A stretch of 64,000 nucleotides of DNA, from positions 62,001 through 126,000 of the forward strand of contig NZ_JAIERS010000006.1 of assembly GCF_019746665.1 (NCBI RefSeq), written 5' to 3'. This DNA is from Sphingomonas sp. Its GTDB lineage: Bacteria > Pseudomonadota > Alphaproteobacteria > Sphingomonadales > Sphingomonadaceae. The notes under the pieces were generated by a model. That model saw only the letters and a list, made by a program, of their open reading frames with translations. It did not search any database and had not been told where the DNA came from. Shown here one piece after another: positions 25,357 to 34,848 of the stretch. Position numbers and translations under genes: made by a program. The first letter of the stretch is position 1. Each line of letters begins with the position of its first letter.

Positions 25357-25838
25357 TCGGCCTACTTCCCCTCGCGCTAGGCCTGGCCGCGCCCCAAACC
25401 CAAGCGCCGCAGGCCGCGCCGAGCGCGCCCGCCCCCGCCGCTCCCTATGGCGCGCCAATCTCGCTGGCGGAAGCGCAGCGCCTGCTTGATCGCGCGCTCG
25501 CCGCCGCCCGTGCCAAGGGGTTTCGGATGGCGGTCGCGGTGGTCGAGCCCGATGGCAACCTCGTCGCCTTCGCACGGCTCGATGACACCCAATATGCCTC
25601 GACAACGATTGCCCAGGGCAAGGCCGCGACCGCTGCTCGCTTCCGCCGGGCAACGGCGGTTTTCGCGCAAGGTTTGGCCAACGGCCCCGGCGCCCTATCG
25701 CTGCCCGGCGTGATCGCGGTGGCCGGTGGCCGCCCGATCACCGCCAACGGACGTATCGTCGGCGCGATCGGCGTTTCGGGCGGCTCAGCCGCGCAAGACG
25801 ACGCGGTCGCCGCCGAGGCGCTCGGCGAGACGCCCTGA
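25353..25838 (+). CDS. GlcG/HbpS-like haem-binding-domain protein, exported
   Basis: A 161-residue protein with a signal peptide-like N-terminus and an Ala/Pro-rich linker (about 15-33), then a GlcG/HbpS domain: [33 protein letters not shown] and a C-terminal [27 protein letters not shown]. The family includes haem-degrading/sensing HbpS and GlcG of glycolate loci; many members have no known ligand. It overlaps hbd by ATGA and thus is probably cotranslated, although a metabolic link is not evident. Confidence 0.85.
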   Translation: MIGLLPLALGLAAPQTQAPQAAPSAPAPAAPYGAPISLAEAQRLLDRALAAARAKGFRMAVAVVEPDGNLVAFARLDDTQYASTTIAQGKAATAARFRRATAVFAQGLANGPGALSLPGVIAVAGGRPITANGRIVGAIGVSGGSAAQDDAVAAEALGETP

Positions 25839-25845
25839 GCCAGAG

Positions 25846-25888
25846 CGGCGCATTACCGCGTGCCGTTGGAGCCGGCGGTAGTGCGCCG
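25846..25888. terminator. Long hairpin between convergent genes
   Basis: CGGCGCATTACCGC (25846-25859) and GCGGTAGTGCGCCG (25875-25888) pair over 14 positions with one mismatch around a 15-base loop. It lies between the GlcG-like gene and the MerR-TipAS gene, which converge on it. No T-tract follows on either strand, so it may act by structure or with Rho. Confidence 0.5.
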
Positions 25889-25916
25889 CCGGCCCGAACG
25901 GACCTTGGGGCGAGCC

Positions 25917-26714
25917 TCAGGCCGAGGGCAGCGGATTCGCACCCCTGACCTTGGCAATCGCCGCCGCCTGCTGGATGAACTGGAATACCTGGTGGTCGAA
26001 CCCCGGATCGGCCTCGCCCTCCCATTGATCCATATTCGCGTAGAGTTGCCGCGAACCCTCCATCATCGCCGGCGTCGCGACCCGCGCGAAGGGTTCGAGC
26101 AAGGCACCCCATTCGCGCAGGAACGCCTGGGCCTGCTCGCTCGCCGGGTCCATCGGCATCGCCGCCTTGATCCGGCTGCCCAGATCCTTCCATTTGGCGG
26201 CGGTATCGGCATGGGTTTCACCAAAAGCTTCGCCCATTTCGGCTTGCTTGGCCGCGAAATCGGCCTTGGCCTCCTCGCTCATGTAACGGTCGGTAACGGT
26301 TTTCCACTTGGCGGCTTCTTCGGACATGATCTTGTCTCCCGATCGGATCAGCGAGCACAGGGTCGCGGCGTCGATCGGCTCGCCGCGATCGATGCGGGAC
26401 AAGGTTTTGACGAGGATCGCGCGCCGTTCGCCCAGTGCCGCGGCCTCGGCCTCGACGGCTTCCAACTGCAAGCGGAGCAGCGCCGCGAGGTCGATCGGCC
26501 GCCGGTCGAACAGCGCCTTGATCTGCGCGAGACTCAGCCCGGCGCGCTTGAGCGCGATCAGCTGGTGCAGCCGCTCCAGTTCGCCCGCGCCGTACACCCG
26601 CCGCCCGCTATGCGTGCGCAAGGGACGGACCAGCCCGCGCGCCTCATAGAAGCGCAGCGCGCGGGCGGAGAGACCGGTGGTGCGGGCGATTTCGGCAATG
26701 TCGATCGTCGTCAT
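25917..26714 (-). CDS. MerR-family regulator with TipAS effector domain
   Basis: A 265-residue protein. The N-terminal MerR winged helix (about 1-70: IAEIARTTGLSARALRFYEARGLVRPLRTHSGRRVYG) is followed by a coiled coil and a C-terminal TipAS domain (about 130-255), which in TipA binds thiopeptide antibiotics; related SkgA regulates catalase in Caulobacter. MerR activators typically under-wind promoters with a 19-bp spacer, and exactly such a promoter lies before this gene, suggesting autoregulation. The ligand is unknown. Confidence 0.9.
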   Translation of the reverse strand: MTTIDIAEIARTTGLSARALRFYEARGLVRPLRTHSGRRVYGAGELERLHQLIALKRAGLSLAQIKALFDRRPIDLAALLRLQLEAVEAEAAALGERRAILVKTLSRIDRGEPIDAATLCSLIRSGDKIMSEEAAKWKTVTDRYMSEEAKADFAAKQAEMGEAFGETHADTAAKWKDLGSRIKAAMPMDPASEQAQAFLREWGALLEPFARVATPAMMEGSRQLYANMDQWEGEADPGFDHQVFQFIQQAAAIAKVRGANPLPSA

Positions 26715-26720
26715 GCCCGT

Positions 26721-26751
26721 GATGTAGCGGTTGACGCTACGTCAGCTTCAA
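26721..26751 (-). promoter_or_regulatory. MerR-type promoter with 19-bp spacer and internal dyad
   Basis: On the minus strand TTGAAG (26751-26746) and TACATC (26726-26721) are separated by 19 bases rather than 17, and the spacer holds the dyad TGACG-TAG-CGTCA. That combination is the hallmark of MerR-family targets. The predicted transcription start falls at or next to the ATG at 26714, so the mRNA may be leaderless or nearly so. Confidence 0.7.
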
Positions 26752-26764
26752 GCGGTTTTTTTGG

Positions 26765-27997
26765 TCAGGGAATGAGCAGCCCCGCGAGCGCCGCCGACAT
26801 CAGGTTCGCCAAGCTGCCAGCCAGCAGCGCGCGAAGGCCCAAACGGGCGATGACCGGGCGTTGGTTGGGCGCCAGGCTACCGGTCGAGGCGATCTGGATC
26901 GCGATCGACAGGAAGTTGGCGAAGCCGCACAGGGCAAAGGTGATCACCGCCTTGCTATGCGCGCTCAGCGTCTGGAGCTTGCCGAGCTCGATGAACGCCA
27001 CGAACTCGTTCAGCACCACCTTGGTCCCGAGCAATCCCCCCGCCGTCGCGGTTTCGCCCGTGGGGATGTTGAGCAGCAACATCAGCGGCGACAGCGCCCA
27101 GCCGAGCATCGCCTGAAAGGTGAGGCCAGGAAAACCGAACAAGCCGCCAACCGCACCCAAAAGGCCATTGGCGAGCGCGATCAGCGAGACGAAGGCAAGC
27201 ACCATCGCCCCCACCGCCACCGCGATCCTTACCCCGGTCTGCGCGCCATTCGCCGCCGCCATGATGATGTTGGCGGCGCGTTCGATCTCGGGCTCGGCCT
27301 CGATCGGCATGACATCGGCGTCGCCGCCATCGGCGGTGTCGGGCATGATGATCTTCGCCATCAGCAACCCGCCCGGTGCGGCCATGAACGACGCGGCGAG
27401 AAGATAGGGCAGATAGCCTGGACCGAGCAGCGCGGCATAAGCAGCCAGGATCGTCCCCGCGACCCCAGCCATCCCTACCGACATCACCGCGAACAACTGC
27501 TGCGGTCGCAGGCCGGGCAGATAAGGCGCGATCACCAAGGGAGCCTCGGATTGACCGACGAAGATATTGGCGGCGGCGCACAGCGCTTCGACGCGTGACA
27601 CGCCGACGATCCGTTCGATCGCGCCGCCAATCCAGCGGATCAGCAACTGCATGATGCCGATATGGTAGAGCACGGACACCAGCGCGGCGAAGAAGATGAT
27701 CACCGGCAGCGCCGAAAACGCGAAAGCCGAACCGAAAGTCGGATCGGAGGCGAGATTGCCGAAGATGAGCTTGGTGCCTTCGCCTGCATAGCCGAGCAGC
27801 GCCGACACGCCCGTTGCCATGCCCTCGATCGCCGCCTTGCCCGCCGGCACATACAGCACCAGCACCGCAAGCCCGGCCTGCAAGGCGAAGGCGGCACCCA
27901 CTACCCGCAGGCGGATCGCGCGCCGGTTGGCGGAAAAAGCAACCGCGATCAGCAGAATAACGACGATGCCGGCCAAGCCGATCAGATTGCGGTTCAA
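26765..27997 (-). CDS. NupC/CNT-family nucleoside transporter
   Basis: A 410-residue concentrative nucleoside transporter with about 10 membrane helices. GQSEAPLVIAPYL (QSExP motif, helix 4) and the GGLLGTKVVLNEFVAF segment (NEFVAY motif) are the nucleoside- and cation-binding hairpins. It would import nucleosides with a proton or sodium gradient. It lies upstream of the MerR gene on the same strand, but the MerR gene has its own promoter in the 50-base gap. Confidence 0.92.
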   Translation of the reverse strand: MNRNLIGLAGIVVILLIAVAFSANRRAIRLRVVGAAFALQAGLAVLVLYVPAGKAAIEGMATGVSALLGYAGEGTKLIFGNLASDPTFGSAFAFSALPVIIFFAALVSVLYHIGIMQLLIRWIGGAIERIVGVSRVEALCAAANIFVGQSEAPLVIAPYLPGLRPQQLFAVMSVGMAGVAGTILAAYAALLGPGYLPYLLAASFMAAPGGLLMAKIIMPDTADGGDADVMPIEAEPEIERAANIIMAAANGAQTGVRIAVAVGAMVLAFVSLIALANGLLGAVGGLFGFPGLTFQAMLGWALSPLMLLLNIPTGETATAGGLLGTKVVLNEFVAFIELGKLQTLSAHSKAVITFALCGFANFLSIAIQIASTGSLAPNQRPVIARLGLRALLAGSLANLMSAALAGLLIP

Positions 27998-28066
27998 GCG
28001 ATGCCCCGGTAGCTCACCAAATGACGCGCACCATACACACCGTGCCCGGCGACGCCAGCACCCGCC

Positions 28067-28372
28067 TCAAGCGAGCTTCAGCTTGCTCGTCACCTGTTGC
28101 AGCTGCATCGCGACGCCCATGTCGCCCGCCACCTTCAGCTTGCCCATCATGAAGGCGGTGGTCGCGTTGAGCTCACCCTTGGCGAGCTTCTTGAAATTGT
28201 CGAAACTGATCCGGATCGTCGTGTCAGCGTCCTGATCGGTGTTGCTCACCACCTCGGCCACGCCATCAAGCAGGATCACGCCGGTATCGCCGAAATCAAA
28301 CTTCACCCGCTTGCCGGGCAGCCAGGCGCCGCCTGCGGCCATGATGCGCGTCACTTCCGCCAGATCGGCCAT
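28067..28372 (-). CDS. SCP2 sterol-binding domain protein
   Basis: A 101-residue single-domain SCP2-like protein: FDFGDTGVILLDGV, TTIRISFDNFKKLAKGELNATTAFMMGKLKVAGDMGVAMQLQQV. The last block is the typical lipid-tunnel region. Stand-alone SCP2 proteins bind acyl-CoA or other lipids in bacteria. MADLAEV at 28372 was chosen because GGGGGAG lies six bases before it; an in-frame upstream GTG or ATG would add an unlikely five residues. Confidence 0.85.
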   Translation of the reverse strand: MADLAEVTRIMAAGGAWLPGKRVKFDFGDTGVILLDGVAEVVSNTDQDADTTIRISFDNFKKLAKGELNATTAFMMGKLKVAGDMGVAMQLQQVTSKLKLA

Positions 28373-28473
28373 GAATTCTCCCCCCAAATGCTCCTTCCAT
28401 TACCGGCCTGAGCCTGCGCTTTGTCAAGCGGATCAGCTAGACTGATGGCAGCATTAATGTCACTAGATTGGCT

Positions 28474-29091
28474 ATGACAAGCGCGATCATCTGGGGCGCG
28501 GCCGCGCTCGTCTATCTCGCCTTTCGCGGCTGGTACGACAACTGGCGCGGACCGCTCACAGCGGCCGAGATCGATGCGCTGATGGCGCGTGCCGATCGAG
28601 GCGCGGCGGGGAGCGACACCGCCCGCGCCGCGATCCGCGCCTTCCTAGAGGCCGATGACGGGCGCGAATTCGTGATGTTCAACCTCGTCAAGACCACCCG
28701 TGATCCGGTCCCTGATCCACTTGGCGGGCCGGACAAGCCGGGGATCGATTTGCTTAACCGCTATGCCCGCCACTTCATTCGCGTGTTGGTTCGGCGTGGC
28801 GGGCATCCGCTGATGGTACGGCGCAAGATCGGCGGCTATGTCGATAGCTGGGCGGCGGGCGAGGATCCCGGCTGGAGCGTGATCGGGCTGATGCGCTATC
28901 GCAGCCGGCGCGACATGATGCTGCTCGCGCTCGATCCGGAGTTCGCAAGGCACCATCCGGACAAGCTGGCGGGCACGCTCGCCACCTTTTCCTTTCCCAC
29001 CGCGCCGCAGCTGAGCCTTGTGCTTGGGCCACGCACGTCGGTCGCGTTGATCCTGGCGTTGGGGGCGTCGCTCGTTGACTTGTGGCGGTAG
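28474..29091 (+). CDS. Membrane-anchored protein of unknown function
   Basis: A 205-residue protein. Residues about 3-20 form a membrane helix (SAIIWGAAALVYLAFRGWY); a soluble domain follows with REFVMFNLVKT, RYARHFIRVLVRRGGHPLMVRRKIGGYVDSW and WSVIGLMRYRSRRDMMLLALD. The MFNLVK and IGLMRYRSRRDM segments resemble a ferredoxin-like dimeric alpha/beta-barrel fold of the DUF1330/EthD type. A second hydrophobic stretch at about 190-205 could be another anchor. It is not recognised, and no partner gene is adjacent. Confidence 0.6.
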   Translation: MTSAIIWGAAALVYLAFRGWYDNWRGPLTAAEIDALMARADRGAAGSDTARAAIRAFLEADDGREFVMFNLVKTTRDPVPDPLGGPDKPGIDLLNRYARHFIRVLVRRGGHPLMVRRKIGGYVDSWAAGEDPGWSVIGLMRYRSRRDMMLLALDPEFARHHPDKLAGTLATFSFPTAPQLSLVLGPRTSVALILALGASLVDLWR

Positions 29092-29194
29092 CGGGCGAAC
29101 TCGACGCGCGACCGCGCGATCCATCCCTAGTGCCCCATAAACTATTTGCATCGCGCATGTCGTTTGGCAAGCTGGGCGCAAAGGAGAAGGCTTG

Positions 29195-30835
29195 ATGCGG
29201 CGACTCTGGATCGGGCTGGCACTGTTGGTGGTGCTGGGGGCGGCTGGCTATGCCATGTTCGAGCACTACAAAATCTATCTCCCCGGCATCATCGCGCGCT
29301 GGCGCGACCCGATCGCCGCCAACCATCCGGTGGTCTGGTCACAAGGGCCTAAGGTGCCGCCCGCCGGTGAGCGCCCCCCCAACATCGTGCTGATCCTTGC
29401 CGACGACCTGGGCCATAACGACATCAGCTTCTATGGCGGCGGCGTGGCGCATGGCGCGGTGCCGACCCCGGCGATCGATTCGATCGCGCGTGAGGGCGCC
29501 AGTTTCGCGATCGGCTATGCCGCCAACGCCACTTGCAGCCCTTCGCGCGCGGCGATCCTCACCGGGCGCTATCCGACGCGCTTCGGGTTCGAATTCACCG
29601 CGGTGCCAGTCGGCTTCGCGCGCGCCGTCAGCCGGGGCGAGCGCCCCGCCGATGGCCGCCCGCCGGTGCTGTTCCACGAAGAGCGCACCAAGGGGTTGAT
29701 CGATTACCCGCAAATGGGGGTGCCCCCATCGGAGCGTACCCTCGCCGAGCTGCTGAAGGGCGCCGGCTATCACACCATGCAGATCGGCAAATGGCATCTG
29801 GGCGAGGCCAAGCAGCTTCAGCCGCGCGCGCAAGGGTTCGACGAAGCGCTCGGCTTCCTGGCGGGCGGTGGGATGTACGCACCCGAGGACACGCCCGGCA
29901 TCGTCAACGCCAAATTACCGTGGGATCCGATCGACCGTTATTTATGGCCCAATCTGCCTTATGCGGTGCAATGGAATGGCGGCCAGCGCTTCGCGCCCAA
30001 GGGACATTTGACCGATTACTTTACCGACCAGGCGGTGGCAGCGATCAAGGCCAATCGCAACCGGCCCTTCTTCCTCTATCTGGCGTATAACGCGCCGCAC
30101 ACCCCACTTCAGGCGACGCGCGCCGATTATGACGCCCTGGCCCAAATCAAGGATCCGGTGCAGCGGGTATATGGCGCGATGATCCGTCAGCTCGATCGCG
30201 GGATCGGTCGGGTGCTGTCGACGCTGAAGGAACAGGGGCTCGACGACGACACCCTCGTCATCTTCACCAGCGACAATGGCGGCGCCTGGTACACCGGAAT
30301 CCCCGATTCGAACGCGCCGTTCCGTGGCTATAAAGCGACCTATTTCGAAGGAGGCTTGCGCGTGCCCTTCTTCCTGCGCTGGCCCGGCCGCATCACACCG
30401 GGGACTCGCTTGCCCGGGCCGGCGCATCATCTCGACATTTTCGCGACCGCCGCCGCGGCGGCGGGGGTGGCGGTGCCGGGTGATCGCCCGATTGACGGCA
30501 CGAGCCTGCTCGCGCCGGCGCCCGCCTCGCCGCGCACGCTGTTCTGGCGCTCGGGCGAGACCAAGGCCGTTCGCGCAGGCGACTGGAAGCTGCAAATCGC
30601 CGCGCGACCGAACAAGGCGTGGCTCTATGATCTGGCGCACGACCCGACCGAGCGCCGCAACCTGGCGAGCGCCGATCCGGCTCGCGTCGCCGCGTTGCGC
30701 GCGCTGATCGCCGCGCATGACCGCGAGCAGGGCAAGCCGCTCTGGCCCGCGCTGGTCGAGGCGCCGGTGCGGATCGACGTGCCGCTCAACGCGCCGTGGC
30801 GGCCGGGGCAGGAATATGTCTATTGGTCGAATTGA
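29195..30835 (+). CDS. Membrane-anchored sulfatase
   Basis: A 546-residue type I sulfatase. An N-terminal helix (about 4-22) anchors or exports it. NIVLILADDLGHND supplies the metal-binding D70 and D71. CSPSR at 114-118 carries the cysteine converted to formylglycine, and FTSDNGG provides further metal ligands. The C-terminal domain ends in VYWSN. It hydrolyses a sulfate ester; the substrate (arylsulfate, glycan or steroid) is unknown. The maturation enzyme (FGE or AtsB) is not adjacent; the FGE-like domain of EgtB is a different family branch. AAGGAGAAGG precedes the ATG. Confidence 0.92.
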   Translation: MRRLWIGLALLVVLGAAGYAMFEHYKIYLPGIIARWRDPIAANHPVVWSQGPKVPPAGERPPNIVLILADDLGHNDISFYGGGVAHGAVPTPAIDSIAREGASFAIGYAANATCSPSRAAILTGRYPTRFGFEFTAVPVGFARAVSRGERPADGRPPVLFHEERTKGLIDYPQMGVPPSERTLAELLKGAGYHTMQIGKWHLGEAKQLQPRAQGFDEALGFLAGGGMYAPEDTPGIVNAKLPWDPIDRYLWPNLPYAVQWNGGQRFAPKGHLTDYFTDQAVAAIKANRNRPFFLYLAYNAPHTPLQATRADYDALAQIKDPVQRVYGAMIRQLDRGIGRVLSTLKEQGLDDDTLVIFTSDNGGAWYTGIPDSNAPFRGYKATYFEGGLRVPFFLRWPGRITPGTRLPGPAHHLDIFATAAAAAGVAVPGDRPIDGTSLLAPAPASPRTLFWRSGETKAVRAGDWKLQIAARPNKAWLYDLAHDPTERRNLASADPARVAALRALIAAHDREQGKPLWPALVEAPVRIDVPLNAPWRPGQEYVYWSN

Positions 30836-30848
30836 GGGGGCAGTTCTC

Positions 30849-30929
30849 GTCGCCCCGGGCTTGACCCGGGGCCCCGCTGCCTTGCGACCGAAGAAGAAGC
30901 GGGACCCCGGCTCAAGGCCGGGGTGACGG
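30849..30929. repeat. BIME/REP-like inverted repeat
   Basis: A 31-base unit at 30849-30879 is repeated inverted at 30899-30929 with 27 of 31 positions identical and a 19-base spacer. Each unit is itself a hairpin: CCCCGGG-cttga-CCCGGGG in the first and ACCCCGG-ctcaagg-CCGGGGT in the second. It lies between the convergent sulfatase and asparaginase genes. From memory, CCCCGG-rich palindromes like this recur in sphingomonad intergenic regions. Confidence 0.75.
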
Positions 30930-30949
30930 CCTTGGCTCAGATGTAGCGC

Positions 30950-31879
30950 TCACCCCTCATCCCCAAAAATCGCGGCCCGCGCCTCTGCCCCCTCGCTCAC
31001 GCAGCCACGGAACATCCCCGGCGTCACGAAGCGCCACGCCATCTCCCCATTCGGCGCGGTGATGATCACGCCGCCGGTGCCACCCAGAGCGCGAACCTCG
31101 GCGAGCACCGCGTCCGCCGCCGCGCCGATCCCCGCGCCGGTCAGCCGTACCCGCGCCGCGATTTCCGCCGCCACGTTCGCGCGGATGAAATACTCGCCCG
31201 ATCCGGTCGCCGAGACGGCGCAGGCGCGATCATCGGCGAAGGTGCCCGCGCCGATTAGTGGCGTGTCGCCGATCCGTCCCCAGCGCTTGCCCATTACCCC
31301 GCCGGTCGAGGTCGCCGCCGCGACATGGCCGGCCGCATCACGCGCCACCGCGCCGACGGTGCCATATTTCATCTCGGCATCGAACCAGCCATCGACCTTG
31401 GCGCGCAACTCCTCGAGCTGGCGGCGGCGTTCGGGGGTAGCGAACCATTCCTGCCCAGCGCACTCGACCTCCTGATCGCGCGCGAACTGATCGGCGCCCG
31501 CGCCGCTCAGCAGCACGTGCGGCGTCGCGGTCATCACCCGGCGCGCGAGGCTGACCGGGTTCCTGGCGGCGCTCACCCCCGCCACCGCCCCGGCGGCGCG
31601 TGTCGGCCCGTCCATGATTGCCGCGTCGAGGCTCACACATCCGTCATAGCTCAGCACCGCGCCGCGCCCGGCGTTGAAGTGCGGATCGTCCTCCAGCACC
31701 CGCACCGCCGCTTCCACCGCGTCGAGAGCCGCGCCGCCGCCCGCGAGCACCGCCTCGCCCGCCGCCAACGCCGCGCGCAAGCCAGCGCGCGCGCCTTCGG
31801 CCTGGTCCACCGGGAAATCCTCGCGGCGCAGAATTCCGGCGCCGCCATGCACCATCAGCGACCACATCAGCGCCTCCAT
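30950..31879 (-). CDS. Isoaspartyl peptidase/L-asparaginase, plant type
   Basis: A 309-residue N-terminal-nucleophile hydrolase precursor. HGGAG near the N-terminus, PHFNAGRGAVL, and the autocleavage site KYGTVGAVA with nucleophile T174 are conserved, as is TSTGG. After self-cleavage the two chains hydrolyse isoaspartyl dipeptides or asparagine. Its ATG overlaps the upstream acyltransferase stop (TGATG), so it is translationally coupled to it. A nearby in-frame ATG (MWSLMVHGG) is an alternative start. A REP element lies downstream. Confidence 0.92.
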   Translation of the reverse strand: MEALMWSLMVHGGAGILRREDFPVDQAEGARAGLRAALAAGEAVLAGGGAALDAVEAAVRVLEDDPHFNAGRGAVLSYDGCVSLDAAIMDGPTRAAGAVAGVSAARNPVSLARRVMTATPHVLLSGAGADQFARDQEVECAGQEWFATPERRRQLEELRAKVDGWFDAEMKYGTVGAVARDAAGHVAAATSTGGVMGKRWGRIGDTPLIGAGTFADDRACAVSATGSGEYFIRANVAAEIAARVRLTGAGIGAAADAVLAEVRALGGTGGVIITAPNGEMAWRFVTPGMFRGCVSEGAEARAAIFGDEG

Positions 31880-33054
31880 CAGCTTGCCGCGCGCCGGGCG
31901 GCCGAGGAAAGTCGCAAGCCGATCAGCGGGCGCAGCGGCACGATCATTCGCCCAAGGCGATAGAACAGCCAGCAGCCTAGCACGGTCGCGACCAGCAGGA
32001 TGCCGAATTCGGCGAGCGGCGCGATCGGCGTCGCCAGCAAGGCACCCGCGACCGCGACGATGATCGTCTGGTGGATGATGTAGAAGGGGAACACCGCTTC
32101 GTTCAGCATCGCTCGGCCCGGCGCGTCATGGTTGAGATAGCGATCGGCTATCCCGAGCAGCGCGACGATCGAGGTCCAGCTCTGCACGCCGCGCACCAGG
32201 CCGAACCAGAAATAATGATCGAGCGGGATCGCGCTTTTCAGATAAGCCGCCTCGACCGTCGCGACGATGCCATAAGCGACCAGCGCGAGCACGCCCGCGA
32301 CGCGCCACCAGCGCCGGATCGCCGCCCAAACCGGCGCGCTTTCGCGCAGCAGGAAGCCGAACAGGAACATCGGGAAATAGAGGCGGTGCGCCGCGGGATC
32401 GTCGAACAAAGCATGGGTTTCGGCGATGCCGGGGAAACTCCACGCCCAATTGGCCGCGAGCAGCGCGATCGGCACGATTAGGAGCAGCACGCCCGACAGT
32501 GCCCGCCCCGCCCCGGCAGCGATCGCCACGCGAATCCGCGTCGGAAGCAACAGACCGACGCTCAGCGCGAGCGTGTAAACGAACAGATAAACGACGAACC
32601 ACAGATGCTGCCAGGTCGGCACCGAGACGCCGCTGATCTTCTGGATGCGGAAATAGTCGTGCGCCAGAAAATAGCCGAAATCATGCGCATAGCCGTGCTG
32701 GGTGGTGAGCTCGACCCAGGGCTGGATCGGGTTGATCACCACCATCGCGAACAGGATCGGCGGCACCAGCCTTTTGCTCCGCCCCCACGCGAAGCGCCCG
32801 GCCGAGGGGTCCGCCGCGAAGATCGCGCGGCTCGCATAGCCCGAGACGACGAACAGCAGCGACAGCCGCCACGCGTTCAGCGCCTGCATCGGGATCGTTA
32901 CCCATTCGATCGGGTGCGCGATCTTGGCATGATAGGCCCAGGGCACGAACACCATGCCGATATGATAGAAAATGAGCAGACCGAAGGCGCCGATGCGGAG
33001 CCAGTCCATGCCATAATGTCGGTTCAAATCAGCCTCGCGCCGTGATCGCGCCAC
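31879..33054 (-). CDS. Acyltransferase family 3 membrane protein (OpgC-like)
   Basis: A 391-residue protein with about 10 membrane segments. The N-terminal [30 protein letters not shown] holds the catalytic histidine (FYH) of acyltransferase family 3. [39 protein letters not shown] is the C-terminal block typical of OpgC-like members. Such enzymes O-acylate (often succinylate or acetylate) glycans at the membrane. No glucan synthase is adjacent, so the acceptor is unknown. The downstream peptidase gene is coupled through TGATG. Confidence 0.87.
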   Translation of the reverse strand: MARSRREADLNRHYGMDWLRIGAFGLLIFYHIGMVFVPWAYHAKIAHPIEWVTIPMQALNAWRLSLLFVVSGYASRAIFAADPSAGRFAWGRSKRLVPPILFAMVVINPIQPWVELTTQHGYAHDFGYFLAHDYFRIQKISGVSVPTWQHLWFVVYLFVYTLALSVGLLLPTRIRVAIAAGAGRALSGVLLLIVPIALLAANWAWSFPGIAETHALFDDPAAHRLYFPMFLFGFLLRESAPVWAAIRRWWRVAGVLALVAYGIVATVEAAYLKSAIPLDHYFWFGLVRGVQSWTSIVALLGIADRYLNHDAPGRAMLNEAVFPFYIIHQTIIVAVAGALLATPIAPLAEFGILLVATVLGCWLFYRLGRMIVPLRPLIGLRLSSAARRAAS

Positions 33055-33136
33055 CCGGTCCAGGCACTATCGTATCGACGCGGCGCCAATGCAACGCTAT
33101 ATCGCGCGCCAACATCCAGCCGAGATCGAGGGTTTC

Positions 33137-34258
33137 ATGTCCGTTCGCCCCTGGCGCGACATTCAGCGCCGCAAGTGCCGCCAAATCATGGTCGGCAACG
33201 TCCCTGTTGGCGGCGACGCCCCCGTCACCGTCCAGACGATGACCAACACGCCCACCAGCGACGCGCGCGCGACGATCGACCAGATCCGGCGCTGCGAGGA
33301 AGCCGGCGCCGACATCATCCGCGTTTCCTGCCCGGACGTCGAGTCGACCACGGCTTTCCGCCAGATCACGCGCGCGGCGCGGGTGCCGATCGTGGCCGAC
33401 ATCCACTTCCACTATAAGCGCGCGCTGGAAGCGGCGGACGCGGGCGCGGCGTGTCTGCGGATCAACCCCGGCAATATCGGCTCGGCCGACCGGGTGAAGG
33501 AGGTCGTCAACGCCGCCAAGGCCAATGGCTGCGCGATCCGTATCGGCGTGAACGCCGGCAGCCTTGAGAAAGACCTGCTTGAAAAATATGGCGAGCCCTG
33601 CCCCGAGGCGCTGGTCGAGAGCGCACTCGATCATATCAAGCTATTGCAAGACAATGACTTTCATGAATTCAAGGTGGCGGTGAAGGCAAGCGACATCTTC
33701 CTCGCGGTCGCCGCCTATCAGCAGCTCGCGGAAGCCGTCGATTGCCCGCTGCATTTGGGCATCACCGAGGCGGGCGGGTTCGTCGGCGGCACGGTGAAGT
33801 CGGCGATCGGCATCGGATCGCTGCTGTGGTTCGGGATCGGCGACACGATCCGCGTCTCGCTTTCGGCCGAGCCCGAGGATGAGGTGCGCGTTGGCTTCGA
33901 GATCCTGAAGGCGCTGGGCATCCGCAACCGGGGCGTGCGCGTCGTCAGCTGCCCGAGCTGCGCGCGCCAGGGCTTCGACGTGATCCGCACCGTGCAGACG
34001 CTCGAGGAGCGGCTGCAGCATATCCGGGTGCCGATGTCGCTTTCGGTGCTCGGCTGCGTGGTCAATGGCCCGGGCGAAGCGCGCGAGACCGATATCGGCC
34101 TCACCGGCGGCGGTAACGGCAAACATATGGTTTATTTGTCGGGGGTTACCGACCACACGGTCGAGAGCGAGGACATGATCGAGCATATCGTCCAGCTCGT
34201 CGAGAAGAAGGCGGCCGAGTTGGAAGCGGCGGAAGTGCCGGCGGTGGCGGCCGAATAG
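33137..34258 (+). CDS. ispG: 4-hydroxy-3-methylbut-2-enyl-diphosphate synthase (flavodoxin)
   Basis: A 373-residue [4Fe-4S] enzyme of the MEP isoprenoid pathway that converts MEcPP to [28 protein letters not shown] opens the TIM barrel; the cluster cysteines are in [13 protein letters not shown] and GCVVNGPGE, with the conserved late glutamate in the latter. Start uncertain: the common sphingomonad start MSxRPWRDI (33137, GAGGG five bases before) was chosen over an ATG at 33089. It diverges from the acyltransferase gene. Confidence 0.95.
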   Translation: MSVRPWRDIQRRKCRQIMVGNVPVGGDAPVTVQTMTNTPTSDARATIDQIRRCEEAGADIIRVSCPDVESTTAFRQITRAARVPIVADIHFHYKRALEAADAGAACLRINPGNIGSADRVKEVVNAAKANGCAIRIGVNAGSLEKDLLEKYGEPCPEALVESALDHIKLLQDNDFHEFKVAVKASDIFLAVAAYQQLAEAVDCPLHLGITEAGGFVGGTVKSAIGIGSLLWFGIGDTIRVSLSAEPEDEVRVGFEILKALGIRNRGVRVVSCPSCARQGFDVIRTVQTLEERLQHIRVPMSLSVLGCVVNGPGEARETDIGLTGGGNGKHMVYLSGVTDHTVESEDMIEHIVQLVEKKAAELEAAEVPAVAAE

Positions 34259-34314
34259 GCGTTAACCACGCGGCTTCACGCGGGCTGAACGCGGGCGCGG
34301 CTAGGCTCGCGCCT

Positions 34315-34848
34315 ATGCGGAACACGGCGATCGTGATCATTGCGATTGGGGTGGTGATCGGTGCGGTGATGCCCGCGCCGCGCAAATCCGTGCCCGCCGG
34401 GGCAGCGCCGAGCCTCGCCGGGGCAACGCCGAGCCCGGCTGGGGCAACGCCGATCCCCGACGGGACGCCCCGGGACAGCGAAATGCCGCGCGAAACCGTG
34501 CTCGCGCGCAGCGGCGCGGGGCATTTCCTCGCGGTGGCGGACGTCAATCGGATGCCGGTGCGCTTCGTCGTCGATACCGGCGCCGATACCGTCGCGCTGA
34601 CCGTGGAGGATGCCGAGCGCGCCGGAGTCCGGTTCGATCGCGCGCAGTTCCAAACCGTCGGCCAGGGCGCGGGCGGACCGGTGATGGGGCAGGTGGTGAC
34701 GATCGACGAAATCACGCTCGACGGCAAACGCGCGACCGCGGTGCCGGGGGTGGTGCTGGAAGGGGCGAGCGTATCGCTGCTCGGCCACAGCTATCTGCGG
34801 CAGCTGGCGAGCGTGAGCATCGAGGGAGACACGATGCGGCTGCGCTAG
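34315..34848 (+). CDS. Retropepsin-like aspartic protease, exported
   Basis: A 177-residue clan AA (TIGR02281-type) protein. A membrane anchor or signal (3-19) precedes a linker of imperfect AGA-(A/T)-P repeats (about 28-46), then the protease domain with FVVDTGAD at 85-91 (D87 catalytic) and a YLRQLASVSIEGDTMRLR ending that matches the retropepsin core. One catalytic aspartate per chain implies a dimer. Periplasmic location is likely. Function of the family in alphaproteobacteria is largely unknown (perP-related polar processing is one case). Confidence 0.86.
   Translation: MRNTAIVIIAIGVVIGAVMPAPRKSVPAGAAPSLAGATPSPAGATPIPDGTPRDSEMPRETVLARSGAGHFLAVADVNRMPVRFVVDTGADTVALTVEDAERAGVRFDRAQFQTVGQGAGGPVMGQVVTIDEITLDGKRATAVPGVVLEGASVSLLGHSYLRQLASVSIEGDTMRLR

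Noticed and set aside
24427..25653. 408-residue antisense ORF opposite hbd
   Set aside because: Shadow of hbd, which has complete Rossmann and catalytic motifs on the plus strand.
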